Assembly (NCBI RefSeq): GCF_031458075.1
Contig: NZ_JAVDXT010000005.1
Coordinates: 248,001 to 312,000, forward strand
Direction of reading: 5' to 3'
DNA from: Rhodoferax_B ferrireducens_A
Lineage (GTDB): Bacteria > Pseudomonadota > Gammaproteobacteria > Burkholderiales > Burkholderiaceae_C
DNA length: 64,000 nucleotides
The translations under genes were made by a program, and so were the position numbers. Below the pieces are notes generated by a model. The model was given only the letters and a program-made list of their open reading frames with translations, was not told where the DNA came from and did no database searches. Of the stretch, positions 8,214-16,384 are shown one piece after another (the stretch's first letter is position 1; each line of letters opens with the position of its first letter).

Positions 8214-9068
8214 ATGAACTACTACGAGCTACTGGAGGTCAGCCCGAACGCCAGCAAGGAGGTGCTGCGCGCCGCCTACAAAAGCCTGATGCAACGCCAC
8301 CACCCGGACAAGCACCAGGCCGACAGCGCCATGGCCAACCGGGCCGCGCTGATCGCGCAAGCCTACGGCGTGCTGTCGGATGCCGGCCAGCGCGCGGCCT
8401 ACGATGCGCAGCTGAAACAAGCCGCCGTGCGGCCCGCGCTGCCTACCGGATACACGGTGCCCCGGCCGCGCCGACCCGCAGCGCCAGCCCCCACGTCCAA
8501 CGGCTACCTGTGGCTGCTGGCCATCGTGATCCTGGCGGCCGGTGGACTGATGTGGTCGCTATCGTCGAAGAAGAAACCGGCGCTGCCCACGGCGACAGCC
8601 GTGCTGGTAGCAGGCGCCCCGGCGCTGCCGGACAAGCTCCCCAGCGCCGAGCCGGCCAAAACCAGCCCCACCGCCGAGGTCCGCAAACTGTCCCTGCTGG
8701 GCTCCGAGCTGCGGGTGGTGCTGGCTAGCACCGAGCCGCTGGCAGACGGTGTGGAAAGCAGCCGGCACATCCTGTCCATCCCCGCCGTGACGGTGGAGAT
8801 CGGCAACATCGAGTCCGATAAATTCGCCAGCCTGCTCACCCAGCACCAGGACGAGGTGATCCAGAAGCTGTCGGAAAAGCTGGCCTACGCCCCCTACGCC
8901 GAGCTGCGCATCGAGGGCGACAAGTTCCTGAACCGCTTTATCGCCGACGCACTGCGCGATATCACCGGCACGCAGGGCCTGGGCGACAAGGCCAACGCCG
9001 GCAGCCTGGACCCGAACCGCTACGGCGTGGTCGCGGTGTCGCTGCCCGCCTCGTTTGCATTGCGCTAG
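8214..9068 (+). CDS. Membrane-anchored J-domain (DnaJ-like) protein
   Basis: A 284-aa protein from the ATG at 8214 (MNYYELLEVSPNASKEV). An intact J domain fills residues 1-66, with HPD at 30-32 and the closing YGVLSDAGQRAAYDAQL. A Pro/Arg linker, one membrane helix (about 98-116) and a C-terminal domain of about 140 residues of no family I recognise follow (ends VVAVSLPASFALR). With the J domain cytoplasmic, it could recruit DnaK to the inner membrane while the C-terminal domain acts on the other side; this is inference. It begins 5 bases after the HPD-less J-like gene and almost certainly shares its mRNA. An in-frame upstream ATG (8112) lies inside the previous gene and was rejected. Confidence 0.8.
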   Translation: MNYYELLEVSPNASKEVLRAAYKSLMQRHHPDKHQADSAMANRAALIAQAYGVLSDAGQRAAYDAQLKQAAVRPALPTGYTVPRPRRPAAPAPTSNGYLWLLAIVILAAGGLMWSLSSKKKPALPTATAVLVAGAPALPDKLPSAEPAKTSPTAEVRKLSLLGSELRVVLASTEPLADGVESSRHILSIPAVTVEIGNIESDKFASLLTQHQDEVIQKLSEKLAYAPYAELRIEGDKFLNRFIADALRDITGTQGLGDKANAGSLDPNRYGVVAVSLPASFALR

Positions 9069-9073
9069 AAATA

Positions 9074-9132
9074 AAGCTTTTCAGGCTGCCAGCGCAGACT
9101 TCACCTGCGCCGGCAGCTCTCTATTCCATAGC
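9074..9132. repeat. ATAGC-type palindromic repeat between convergent genes
   Basis: This copy of the dispersed ATAGCTGC..GCGC repeat fills the gap between the convergent J-domain gene and putA. Its arms GCTGCCAGCGCAG (9085-9097) and CTGCGCCGGCAGC (9105-9117) pair with one mismatch. It could act as a two-way terminator, although no strong T-run follows. Confidence 0.65.
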
Positions 9133-9135
9133 AGA

Positions 9136-12117
9136 TTAGGGCATGGAAGCCAGCAGCGCCGCGTTGCCACCAGCAGCCGTGGTGTTCACCGTCAGCGTCT
9201 GCTCGGCGCAGAAGCGGTACAGATAGTGCGGGCCGCCGGCTTTGGGGCCGGTGCCGCTCAGGCCTTCGCCGCCGAAGGGCTGGACGCCGACCACCGCGCC
9301 GATGATGTTGCGGTTGATGTAGACGTTGCCGATGTGGGCGGCCGCGGCCAGCGCGTGGGCCCGGCTGTCGATGCGGGTCTGTATGCCCAGCGTCAGGCCG
9401 TAGCCCAGCGCATTGATCTGCTCGATCACCGCCTGCGGATCGCCGGACCAGCGCACGATGTGCAGCACCGGGCCAAAGATTTCCTGCGCCACGTCGCTCA
9501 CCTGCTTCAGCTCGAATGCCTGTGGCGCTATCAAATTAGCAGCTGCCCGCGCAGGTGCTGATTGCGCCAGCAAGGGTTTTGCCGTGGAGTGCAAGCGTTG
9601 GATGTGCTTCTGGATGCCGTCAAAGGCTTCCTTGTCGATCACCGGGCCCACGTCAGTCGCCCACTCTGCCGTGTTGCCCAGCACCAGTTCCTTGGCCGCG
9701 CCCTGGACCATTTCGATCACGTGGTCGGCAATGGCTTCGTGCACGCACAGCAGGCGCAACGCCGAGCAGCGCTGGCCGGCGCTGCGGAAGGCGCTTTGCA
9801 CCACGGCGTCGACCACCTGCTCGGGCAGGGCCGTACTGTCGACCAGCATGGCGTTGATGCCGCCGGTCTCGGCGATCAGCGGCACGATGGGGCCGTCCTT
9901 GGCGGCCAGCGCACGGTTGATGGTGCGGGCTACCGGGGTCGAGCCGGTGAACACCACACCGGCAATGCCGGGCAGCGCCACCAGGGCCGCACCCACGGTT
10001 TCGCCCGGGCCGTGCAGCAGCTGCACCGCGGCTTCTGGCACCCCCACCGAGTGCAGCAGGCGCACGGCTTCCAGCGCGACGAACGGGGTTTGCTCGGCCG
10101 GCTTGGCCAGCACGGTGTTGCCGGTGGCCAGTGCCGCCGCGACCTGGCCCATGAAGATCGCCAGCGGGAAGTTCCAGGGGCTGATGCAGACCCAGACGCC
10201 GCGGGCGCTCAGGCGCAGCTCGTTGGTTTCGCCGGTCGGGCCGGGCAAGGCGACGGGCGCCATGATGCGCTCAGCCTCGTCGGCGTAGAAGCGCAAGAAG
10301 TCCACGGCTTCGCGCACTTCGGACACGGCGTCGCCCCAGGTCTTGAAGGCTTCTTTGACCAGGATGGCGCAGAAGCGCGGCATCTGGTGTTCCAGCGCGT
10401 CGGCGCTCTGGCGCAGCAGCGCGGCGCGCTCGGCGACCGGGGCTTTGCTCCAGATTTTGTAGCTAGTTGCGCTGGTGGCATATGCGCTAGCGGCCTGTTT
10501 GGCATCAAATTCTGGCACCGAGGGAACGGTCAGGTTGTCAAAGGCGGTTTGCAGCGCAGCGCGCTGGGTGGCGACTTCCAGGTCCAGGCCGGCGCTGTTC
10601 TTGCGGCCGGCACCGAACAGCTTGGGCGGCAGCACGAAGGCCGATTCCGGCTCCAGGCGCAGGGGCGACACCAGGATTTCTTCCATACCCACCGACTCGT
10701 CGGCCAGTTGGTGCACGAAGGACGAGTTCGCGCCGTTTTCCAGCAGACGCCGCACCAGGTAGGCCAGCAGGTCGCGGTGCTTGCCCACCGGGGCGTAGAC
10801 GCGGCAGCCGATCAGCGGGTTCTTCAACACCTCGCGGTACACGCCCTCGCCCATGCCGTGCAGGCGCTGCAGCTCGAACGGATTGCCGCTCTTGGCCGCC
10901 AGGCTCAGGATGGCGGCGATGGTGGCGGCATTGTGGGTAGCGAACTGCGGATAGATGGCGTCGGGCGCGTCCAGCAGCGCCTTGGCGCAGGCCAGGTAGG
11001 ACACATCGGTGTGGTGCTTGTGGGTGAACACCGGGTAGTGCGGCAGACCCAGCTCTTGGGCGCGCTTGATTTCCGAGTCCCAGTACGCGCCTTTGACCAA
11101 GCGGCACATCAGGCGCAGCTTGTATTTGCGGCCTATGCTGGCGATGTGTTCGATCAGCTCCAGCGCCCGGGTCTGGTAGGCCTGCATGGCCAGGCCGAAG
11201 CCGCGCCACTGCGGCTGGTGCTGGGCCACCAGGGCAGCCAGTGCTTCGAACACGTCCAGCGACAGCTCCAGGCGGTCGACTTCTTCGGCATCGATGGTCA
11301 GGTTGATGTTGGCGCGGGCGGCCTGCTCGCACAGGCTCCAGACGCGCGGCACCAGCTCGGCCAGCACGCGCTCGCGCTGGGTCCATTCGTAGCGCGGGTG
11401 CAAGGCGCTGAGCTTGATGGAAATACCGTCATTTTTCTCAGTAGCGCCCGTCTTGTCTGCGCGGGCAGCTATGGCTTCGATAGCATTCTTGTAGCTTTGC
11501 AGGTAGTTCAGCGCGTCGGCATCGGTGCGCGCGCCCTCGCCCAGCATGTCGTAGCTATAGGTCAGCTGGGCCTGCTTTTTGCGCGCGGCATCGGCCTCGT
11601 CCATGGCGTCGCCAATGGTTTGACCCAGTACGAACTGGCGGCCCAGCAGCTGGACGGCGCGCACGGTGGCGGCGACGACGGTCTTGGCACCGAGCTTGGT
11701 GAGCAGGCCTTGCGGGGCCTCGGCATCGGGCAGGAATTTCTTCGACAAAGCGATGGCGCTGCTGGACAGCTTGGCCAGGGTGGAGCGGCCCAGCACCTGG
11801 GCGGCGCCGGTTTCGTCCATGCCGTCAAAGTCGGCGCGGCCCAATTGGTCGGCGGTCAGGGCGATGGCGGTTTCGGCATCGGGCACGCGCAGCAGGGCTT
11901 CGGCCAGGCGCATCAGGGCCAGGCCCTCGGCGCTGGAGATCGGGTATTCGCGCAGCAGGCTTTCCATGGCCCAGAACGGCGGCGGGTTGTCGCGCACCGC
12001 CTGTACCCAGGGGCGCGCGGGGGCCGAGGCAACAGCCCATTCCAGCGCACCCGACAGGGCGGCAAGGCGGTGGGCGACGACTTCGGCCTCGGGCCGGTAG
12101 GGGGTGGGCAAGCGCAT
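9136..12117 (-). CDS. putA: Bifunctional proline dehydrogenase / L-glutamate gamma-semialdehyde dehydrogenase PutA
   Basis: A 993-aa enzyme oxidising proline to glutamate in two steps: an FAD proline dehydrogenase barrel (roughly 110-480; GISIKLSALHPRYEW, LMCRLVKGAYWDSEIKRA) and an NAD aldehyde dehydrogenase (about 520-985; catalytic Cys in SAGQRCSALRLL, Glu in AETGGINAML). The chosen ATG (12117) follows a GGAG site. The N-terminus lacks the ribbon-helix-helix DNA-binding domain of E. coli PutA, so this PutA should not repress its own gene; the nearby Lrp-type regulators may do the regulating. Three stretches match the dispersed ATAGC repeat in frame. It lies downstream of ocd-arginase-marC on the same strand, completing arginine to ornithine to proline to glutamate. 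Confidence 0.96.
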   Translation of the reverse strand: MRLPTPYRPEAEVVAHRLAALSGALEWAVASAPARPWVQAVRDNPPPFWAMESLLREYPISSAEGLALMRLAEALLRVPDAETAIALTADQLGRADFDGMDETGAAQVLGRSTLAKLSSSAIALSKKFLPDAEAPQGLLTKLGAKTVVAATVRAVQLLGRQFVLGQTIGDAMDEADAARKKQAQLTYSYDMLGEGARTDADALNYLQSYKNAIEAIAARADKTGATEKNDGISIKLSALHPRYEWTQRERVLAELVPRVWSLCEQAARANINLTIDAEEVDRLELSLDVFEALAALVAQHQPQWRGFGLAMQAYQTRALELIEHIASIGRKYKLRLMCRLVKGAYWDSEIKRAQELGLPHYPVFTHKHHTDVSYLACAKALLDAPDAIYPQFATHNAATIAAILSLAAKSGNPFELQRLHGMGEGVYREVLKNPLIGCRVYAPVGKHRDLLAYLVRRLLENGANSSFVHQLADESVGMEEILVSPLRLEPESAFVLPPKLFGAGRKNSAGLDLEVATQRAALQTAFDNLTVPSVPEFDAKQAASAYATSATSYKIWSKAPVAERAALLRQSADALEHQMPRFCAILVKEAFKTWGDAVSEVREAVDFLRFYADEAERIMAPVALPGPTGETNELRLSARGVWVCISPWNFPLAIFMGQVAAALATGNTVLAKPAEQTPFVALEAVRLLHSVGVPEAAVQLLHGPGETVGAALVALPGIAGVVFTGSTPVARTINRALAAKDGPIVPLIAETGGINAMLVDSTALPEQVVDAVVQSAFRSAGQRCSALRLLCVHEAIADHVIEMVQGAAKELVLGNTAEWATDVGPVIDKEAFDGIQKHIQRLHSTAKPLLAQSAPARAAANLIAPQAFELKQVSDVAQEIFGPVLHIVRWSGDPQAVIEQINALGYGLTLGIQTRIDSRAHALAAAAHIGNVYINRNIIGAVVGVQPFGGEGLSGTGPKAGGPHYLYRFCAEQTLTVNTTAAGGNAALLASMP
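9527..9580. repeat. ATAGC-type repeat inside putA (copy 1)
   Basis: On the coding strand this reads from AAAACCCTTGCTGGCGCAAT through CAGCTGCTAATTTGATAGC, closely matching the dispersed repeat, yet it stays open and encodes about LLAQSAPARAAANLIA within the aldehyde dehydrogenase half. The surrounding conserved motifs are intact. Confidence 0.65.
10454..10506. repeat. ATAGC-type repeat inside putA (copy 2)
   Basis: On the plus strand the segment reads TTTTGTAGCTAGTTGCGCTG then GGCATATGCGCTAGCGGCCT, a typical repeat copy. In putA it encodes DAKQAASAYATSATSYKI, in the linker between the two catalytic domains, a place likely to tolerate foreign sequence. Confidence 0.7.
11429..11485. repeat. 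ATAGC-type repeat inside putA (copy 3)
   Basis: The coding strand contains CCATAGCTGCCCGCGCAGAC followed by AAGACGGGCGCTACTGAGAA, matching the repeat consensus. It encodes AIAARADKTGATEKND just before the conserved GISIKLSALHPRY block, apparently at the same length as other PutA proteins. This looks like replacement of native sequence more than simple insertion. Confidence 0.6.
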
Positions 12118-12153
12118 GGTGAACTCCGGTGGAAATTGAGGGTCTACAGATTG

Positions 12154-12192
12154 CAATATCCGCTAGTTTGCCGCGCCAATATCCGATAGTTT
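12154..12192. promoter_or_regulatory. Direct repeats upstream of putA (candidate operator)
   Basis: Two near-identical 16-base boxes, CAATATCCG[C/A]TAGTTT, start at 12154 and 12177, 23 bases apart (about two helical turns). They lie 37-75 bases before the putA start codon. An inverted CAAACTAG occurs further out at 12209-12216. Such phased direct repeats fit a multimeric activator of Lrp/PutR type, and two Lrp genes lie 4 kb away. The pairing of site and regulator is inference. Confidence 0.55.
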
Positions 12193-12238
12193 CACCAAAT
12201 TTCTACGTCAAACTAGTTTTTAAAACTACAAACCAAGA

Positions 12239-12844
12239 TTACTGCGCGATCATGGGAAAGGCGTTGCGCAGCCCCGAGATCAGCATCTGCACCGCCATCG
12301 CGGCCAGCAGCAAGCCCATCAGGCGTTCGAGTGCGATCAGGCCCGATTTGCCGATGCGCCGCGCCAGCCCATTGGCCGACAGCAGTACCAGCCAGACCAC
12401 CACCATGCTCAGGGTGATGGCGCCGGCCCAGGTCCAGGCGCGCTCGGGCTGGCGCGAGGCCAGCAGCAGCACCGTGGCCAGCGACGACGGGCCGGCGATC
12501 ATGGGGATGGCCAGCGGCACCAGCATGGGCTCGGCCTCTTGCTCGGGGCCGGAGAAGCTGACGCCCATGCTCGGGAAGGCCATGCCCATGGCGATCAGGA
12601 ACAGGATCACGCCGCCGGCGATTTCCAGCGAGGCGTCGGTGAGGTGCATGACGTGCAGCAGCCGGTCGCCGACCAGCATGAAGACCAGCAGGATGGCCAG
12701 CGCAAACAGGCATTCGCGGGTGATGAGCAGAAAGCGCCGCTCCTTGGGCGTATCACGCAGCAGACTGAGCACGATGGGCACATTGCCCAGCGGGTCCATG
12801 ACGATCAGCAGGACCAGCAGGGCGGACAGAAAGTCATGTGGCAT
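12239..12844 (-). CDS. MarC family integral membrane protein
   Basis: A 201-aa membrane protein with about six hydrophobic helices. The opening FLSALLVLLIVMDPLGNVPI and the later FLIAMGMAFPSMGVS region are characteristic of the MarC family (also called NAAT). Despite the name, E. coli MarC is not an antibiotic-resistance determinant and the biochemical role is unclear. Its ATG lies inside the 3' end of the arginase gene (11-base overlap), so it is co-translated with arginine catabolism. Transport of an amino acid or related metabolite would fit the context but is not shown by the sequence. Confidence 0.88.
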   Translation of the reverse strand: MPHDFLSALLVLLIVMDPLGNVPIVLSLLRDTPKERRFLLITRECLFALAILLVFMLVGDRLLHVMHLTDASLEIAGGVILFLIAMGMAFPSMGVSFSGPEQEAEPMLVPLAIPMIAGPSSLATVLLLASRQPERAWTWAGAITLSMVVVWLVLLSANGLARRIGKSGLIALERLMGLLLAAMAVQMLISGLRNAFPMIAQ

Positions 12845-13772
12845 CGGTGACTTGGCGCATCAGCGTGCTTTTGCCAAACAGACTTTCCACCAAGTCGACC
12901 GCCAGTTCGGCGGTCTGGTTGCGCACATCCAGCGCGGGGTTCAGTTCGACGATGTCCAGCGAGGCCAGAAGGCCGGTGTCGGCAATCATCTCCATGCACA
13001 GCTGGGCTTCGCGGTAGTTGGGGCCGCCGCGCACCGTGGTGCCGACGCCGGGAGCGATGACCGGGTCCAGAAAGTCCACGTCCAGGCTGACATGCAAGTG
13101 GGTATTGGCATCCAGGCCATCCAGCGCCATTTCCATGGTGTGGCGTATGCCCATCTCGTCGATGAAGCGCATGTCGAAGACTTCAATGCCCATCTCGTGG
13201 ACAAAGCGCTTCTCGCCGGCGTCGACGCTGCGGATGCCGATTTGCACGATCTCGCGCGGGCTGATGGCCGGCACATGGCCGCCGATCTCGACCAGCTCGC
13301 GCGGGCCATGGCCGCACAGACAGGCCACCGGCATGCCGTGGATATTGCCGCTGGGGGTCAGCGCCGCGGTGTTGAAGTCGGCATGCGCATCCAGCCACAG
13401 CACGCGCAGCTTCTTGCCGGTTTCGCGGCAATGGCGGGCGACCGCGCTGATCGAGCCAATGCCCAGGCAGTGGTCGCCACCCAGCATGATGGGCAGGCGG
13501 CCGGATTGCAGTTCGAAATGCACCACCTTGTGCACCAACTCATTCCACTGCGCAACCTCGGGGAGATGGCGGTAGCCGTCGACCGGCTCCTGCCAGGGAT
13601 TCGCCGGACCGCGGATATTGCCGCAGTCGCGCACGTCCAGACCCGACTGCTGCAGCGCGAGGGCCAAGCCGGCCACGCGCAAGGCCTCGGGGCCCATGCG
13701 CGCGCCGCGCACGCCCGCGCCTACGTCGGTGGGTACGCCAATCAGGCTTACGCCCATGCTGGTATTGCTCAT
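12834..13772 (-). CDS. rocF: Arginase
   Basis: A 312-aa manganese enzyme that hydrolyses arginine to ornithine and urea. The ureohydrolase metal motifs are present: GGDH (98-101), DAHAD (128-132) and SLDVDFLDP. The substrate loop SGNIHGMP (141-148) is typical of arginase, not agmatinase. Its start overlaps the ocd stop by four bases and its 3' end overlaps marC by 11. No urease genes are visible here. Ornithine produced here would pass directly to the ornithine cyclodeaminase encoded by the preceding cistron. Confidence 0.94.
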   Translation of the reverse strand: MSNTSMGVSLIGVPTDVGAGVRGARMGPEALRVAGLALALQQSGLDVRDCGNIRGPANPWQEPVDGYRHLPEVAQWNELVHKVVHFELQSGRLPIMLGGDHCLGIGSISAVARHCRETGKKLRVLWLDAHADFNTAALTPSGNIHGMPVACLCGHGPRELVEIGGHVPAISPREIVQIGIRSVDAGEKRFVHEMGIEVFDMRFIDEMGIRHTMEMALDGLDANTHLHVSLDVDFLDPVIAPGVGTTVRGGPNYREAQLCMEMIADTGLLASLDIVELNPALDVRNQTAELAVDLVESLFGKSTLMRQVTDAT

Positions 13773-14860
13773 GCTGCTATTGTTTCTGGTAGTGGGGCGG
13801 GTGCCACGGCGCGGAGCACGGTGGGGCGTACCAGACTATACAAATCTTTCGGGTCGGCGAGGTCGGGAATCAGCGCCAGGCGCTGGCCCAGGCCGAGTTC
13901 GCGGGCGGTGTCACGCATAAAGCGCAGGGCCGAATAGTCTTCCATCGCAAAGCCTACCGAGTCGAACACGGTGATCTGGGTGGCGCTGCTGCGGCCGGTG
14001 GCGGTGCCGGCCAGCACGTTCCACAGCTCGGTCACGGCGAAGTCGGTCGGCAGCTGCTGCAGGTCACCTTCAATACGGGTTTGCGGCTCGTATTCGACAA
14101 ACACGCTGGCGGCACGCAGCACATCGGGGTGCAGCTCGGTCTTGCCAGGGCAGTCGCCGCCCACGCCATTGATGTGCATGCCAGGCTCCAGCATCTCGGG
14201 CGTGAGGATGGTGGCATTGGTCTTGTCGGCCGTGACCGTGGTCACGATGTCGGCACCACGCACGGCCTCGGCCGTGCTGGCGCAGATCACCACCTTGAGA
14301 GCGGTGGCACGCAGATTGTCGGCCAGCTTGGCGGTGGCCAACGGATCGGTGTCGAACAGGCGGACTTCCTGGATGCCCATCAGGTGGTGGAAGGCCAGGG
14401 CCTGGAATTCGCTTTGTGCGCCATTGCCGATCAGCGCCATGCTGCGGCTGTTCGGGCGGGCCAGTGCACGGGCCGCGACCACGGAGGTAGCCGCGGTGCG
14501 GATGGCGGTGGTCAAGGTCAGCTCGCTCAGCAGCTCGGGCACGCCGGTGGCCACATCGGCCAGCAGGCCAAACGCCATTACCGTGGGCAGGCCGTGCAGG
14601 GCATTGTTCTTGGGGTGGCCGTTGACGTACTTGAAGGCGTAGCTGTGCGCATCGGCAATCGGCATCAGCTCGATCACGCCATCCGCCGAGTGGCTGGCGA
14701 CACGTGCGCATTTGTCAAATTCAGGCCAGCGCAGAAAGTCCGCATGGATCGCATCGGCCATGCCGCGCAGGCAGGCATCCAGGCCCTTGCGCTGGACGAT
14801 GGTGGCCACATCGTGGGCGCTGAGAAAAGGGGTGGTGGCGAGTGAGGTGGTGCTGTTCAT
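13769..14860 (-). CDS. Ornithine cyclodeaminase family protein
   Basis: A 363-aa NAD-dependent enzyme of the ornithine cyclodeaminase / mu-crystallin family, expected to convert ornithine to proline with loss of ammonia. Visible features are GHPKNNALHGLPTVMAFGLL near the substrate site, the dinucleotide region ALIGNGAQSEFQALAFHHLMG, VTADKTNATIL, and a C-terminal WNVLAGTATGRSSATQITVFDSVGFAMEDYSA. I start at 14860 (MNSTTSL), since the upstream in-frame ATG gives only an unstructured extension. Sitting first in an operon with arginase, with putA downstream, strongly supports ornithine as the substrate over other family substrates. Confidence 0.9.
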   Translation of the reverse strand: MNSTTSLATTPFLSAHDVATIVQRKGLDACLRGMADAIHADFLRWPEFDKCARVASHSADGVIELMPIADAHSYAFKYVNGHPKNNALHGLPTVMAFGLLADVATGVPELLSELTLTTAIRTAATSVVAARALARPNSRSMALIGNGAQSEFQALAFHHLMGIQEVRLFDTDPLATAKLADNLRATALKVVICASTAEAVRGADIVTTVTADKTNATILTPEMLEPGMHINGVGGDCPGKTELHPDVLRAASVFVEYEPQTRIEGDLQQLPTDFAVTELWNVLAGTATGRSSATQITVFDSVGFAMEDYSALRFMRDTARELGLGQRLALIPDLADPKDLYSLVRPTVLRAVAPAPLPETIAA

Positions 14861-14964
14861 GGTGCGGGCCTTTGGCGTGCTTTGGCTTGGAGTGACCTGC
14901 ATGCGCTTGGGGCCATCTGGCTTTCAGCACCTGCAGATCCGTGGAATGCAGCCAGTGTCGCAAG

Positions 14965-15040
14965 ATGCCATGTCAATGTATATCGCCAACAATGCCATCT
15001 TTATGCTGAAATATTGACAATATGGCAAACATTTCTGCCA
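14965..15040. promoter_or_regulatory. Dyad and repeated TGCCA boxes upstream of ocd
   Basis: An AT-rich stretch about 105-180 bases before the ocd start holds an imperfect dyad: TGCCATGTCAAT (14966-14977) against ATTGACAATATGGCA (15013-15027). Further TGCCA boxes lie at about 14993 and 15036. It lies between the ocd operon and the porin terminator, so it most likely contains the ocd-arginase promoter and a regulator site. Which protein binds is unknown; the nearby Lrp proteins are candidates. Confidence 0.45.
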
Positions 15041-15066
15041 AAACATCAGCCACCTCTGTGCAGACC

Positions 15067-15102
15067 AAAAAAAAGCCACCCGACATGCCGGGTGGCTTTT
15101 TT
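15067..15102 (-). terminator. Rho-independent terminator of the porin gene
   Basis: A perfect stem, AAAAAAGCCACCCG (15069-15082) against CGGGTGGCTTTTTT (15089-15102), closes a 6-base loop. Read on the minus strand, it ends in eight T residues. It lies 41 bases past the porin stop codon and isolates the porin from the ocd operon. Confidence 0.93.
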
Positions 15103-15142
15103 ACGATTGCTAAATGCAAACCGGCATCACGCCGGCAGGCAA

Positions 15143-16153
15143 TTAGAACGCGTGGCGGATGCCCACAGAGTACAGGTTGCCCTTTTCCTTAACCGAAGCT
15201 TGCTTGATTTCGGTCAAGTTGAAGCCGGTGTACACGGAAGTACGCTTGGACAGGCTGTACGAAGCGCCCAGTGCGAAACCGGTGCTCTTGCGATCTGCAA
15301 CGCCAGCATTTTCAGCATTGGCACGGGCAAAACCGGTCGAAACAACCAGGCTTGCACCGACTGGAACGTCCACACCGATTTGAACGGTATTTTCTTTGTC
15401 GTCACCCAGATCGGTGTTCTTCACGTTGCGGTAGCTGGCCAACAGCTTAGCCACGCCGAGGTCGTAAGTGGCGTTGATCAAGTTGTGCTTGGTAGCAATG
15501 CCGGGCGTGACATTCTTTTTGTCATTTTGGTAAGCGTAACCAACATACAGCGGGCCGCCAGCATACTGCACATTAAAGGCGTATACGTTGCGAGCGTTGG
15601 TAGTAGCTGTCTTGTTCTCACCCAGAGCGTAGCTAACAGCACCGCTGAAACCACCAAGGTTAGGGGTCAGGTACTTGATTTGGTTCAGAGGATTCGAAAC
15701 GTAGCCAGCTTGGATGTAAGCGGTAGGCGACAGGATGGAGTCGAACACTGCATTGGCCGTACCGTGGATATCATCCAGAGGGGTATAGGAGTTACCCAGT
15801 TGAACTTCACCGAAACCACCGGACAAACCAACATACGATTGGCGATTGAACAGGCCAGCAGCTTTGCCCGTGCCGGTATCAATGTTGAAACCGCTTTCCA
15901 GAACGAAATTAGCCTTCAGGCCACCGCCCAGATCTTCGGAGCCCTTGATACCCCAACGGCTGCCAGAAACACCGCCGCTTTCCAGCAGCGTCTCACGCAA
16001 ACCCTTAGAAATTGTACCGGTCGCTGGATCGTAAGTGACTGGCTTGCTGGACTGCAAGTTGATGTCGGCAATACCGTACAAGGTAACGGAAGACTGGGCC
16101 ATTGCGGCGCCGGTGGAGGCCAAAACAGCCAAAGCAATCAGACTTTTTTTCAT
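15143..16153 (-). CDS. Gram-negative porin (Burkholderiales general porin type)
   Basis: A 336-aa outer-membrane beta-barrel. From the ATG at 16153, after an AGGAAA ribosome site, a classical signal peptide (MKKSLIALAVLASTGAAMAQ) precedes SSVTLYGIADINLQ, the usual mature start of Burkholderiales trimeric porins. Alternating hydrophobic strands run to the end, and the last residue is Phe (SVGIRHAF), needed for barrel assembly. In-frame ATGs upstream would put sequence before the signal peptide and were rejected. It sits between the arginine operon and the Lrp genes and is monocistronic, with its own terminator. Solute specificity is not predictable. Confidence 0.95.
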   Translation of the reverse strand: MKKSLIALAVLASTGAAMAQSSVTLYGIADINLQSSKPVTYDPATGTISKGLRETLLESGGVSGSRWGIKGSEDLGGGLKANFVLESGFNIDTGTGKAAGLFNRQSYVGLSGGFGEVQLGNSYTPLDDIHGTANAVFDSILSPTAYIQAGYVSNPLNQIKYLTPNLGGFSGAVSYALGENKTATTNARNVYAFNVQYAGGPLYVGYAYQNDKKNVTPGIATKHNLINATYDLGVAKLLASYRNVKNTDLGDDKENTVQIGVDVPVGASLVVSTGFARANAENAGVADRKSTGFALGASYSLSKRTSVYTGFNLTEIKQASVKEKGNLYSVGIRHAF

Positions 16154-16384
16154 GGGTTTCCTAACGGGGTTGAAAAATTGGTGTTCGAAGTTTGCCGCAA
16201 AAGATTCAGCAACTAGCGATAACCCTATAAAAACCTCTTCCATTGTTGTAATAACCACACAATATGACGGCTTCTTTACATCGTATCGATTTGCAACAAC
16301 ATTTTTGACCTTCAAACTACTAATTTATAGAACTTATTGCCAGCCAGTTGACACATAGGCAATCGCTCATACCAGAATGGAAAC

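Noticed and set aside
9562..12189. An 875-codon plus-strand frame opposite putA
   Set aside because: Same compositional shadow effect; putA on the other strand has both catalytic domains intact.
12239..12844. MarC-like gene as an antibiotic resistance determinant
   Set aside because: The family name is historical; MarC is not established as a resistance gene, and the context is arginine catabolism.
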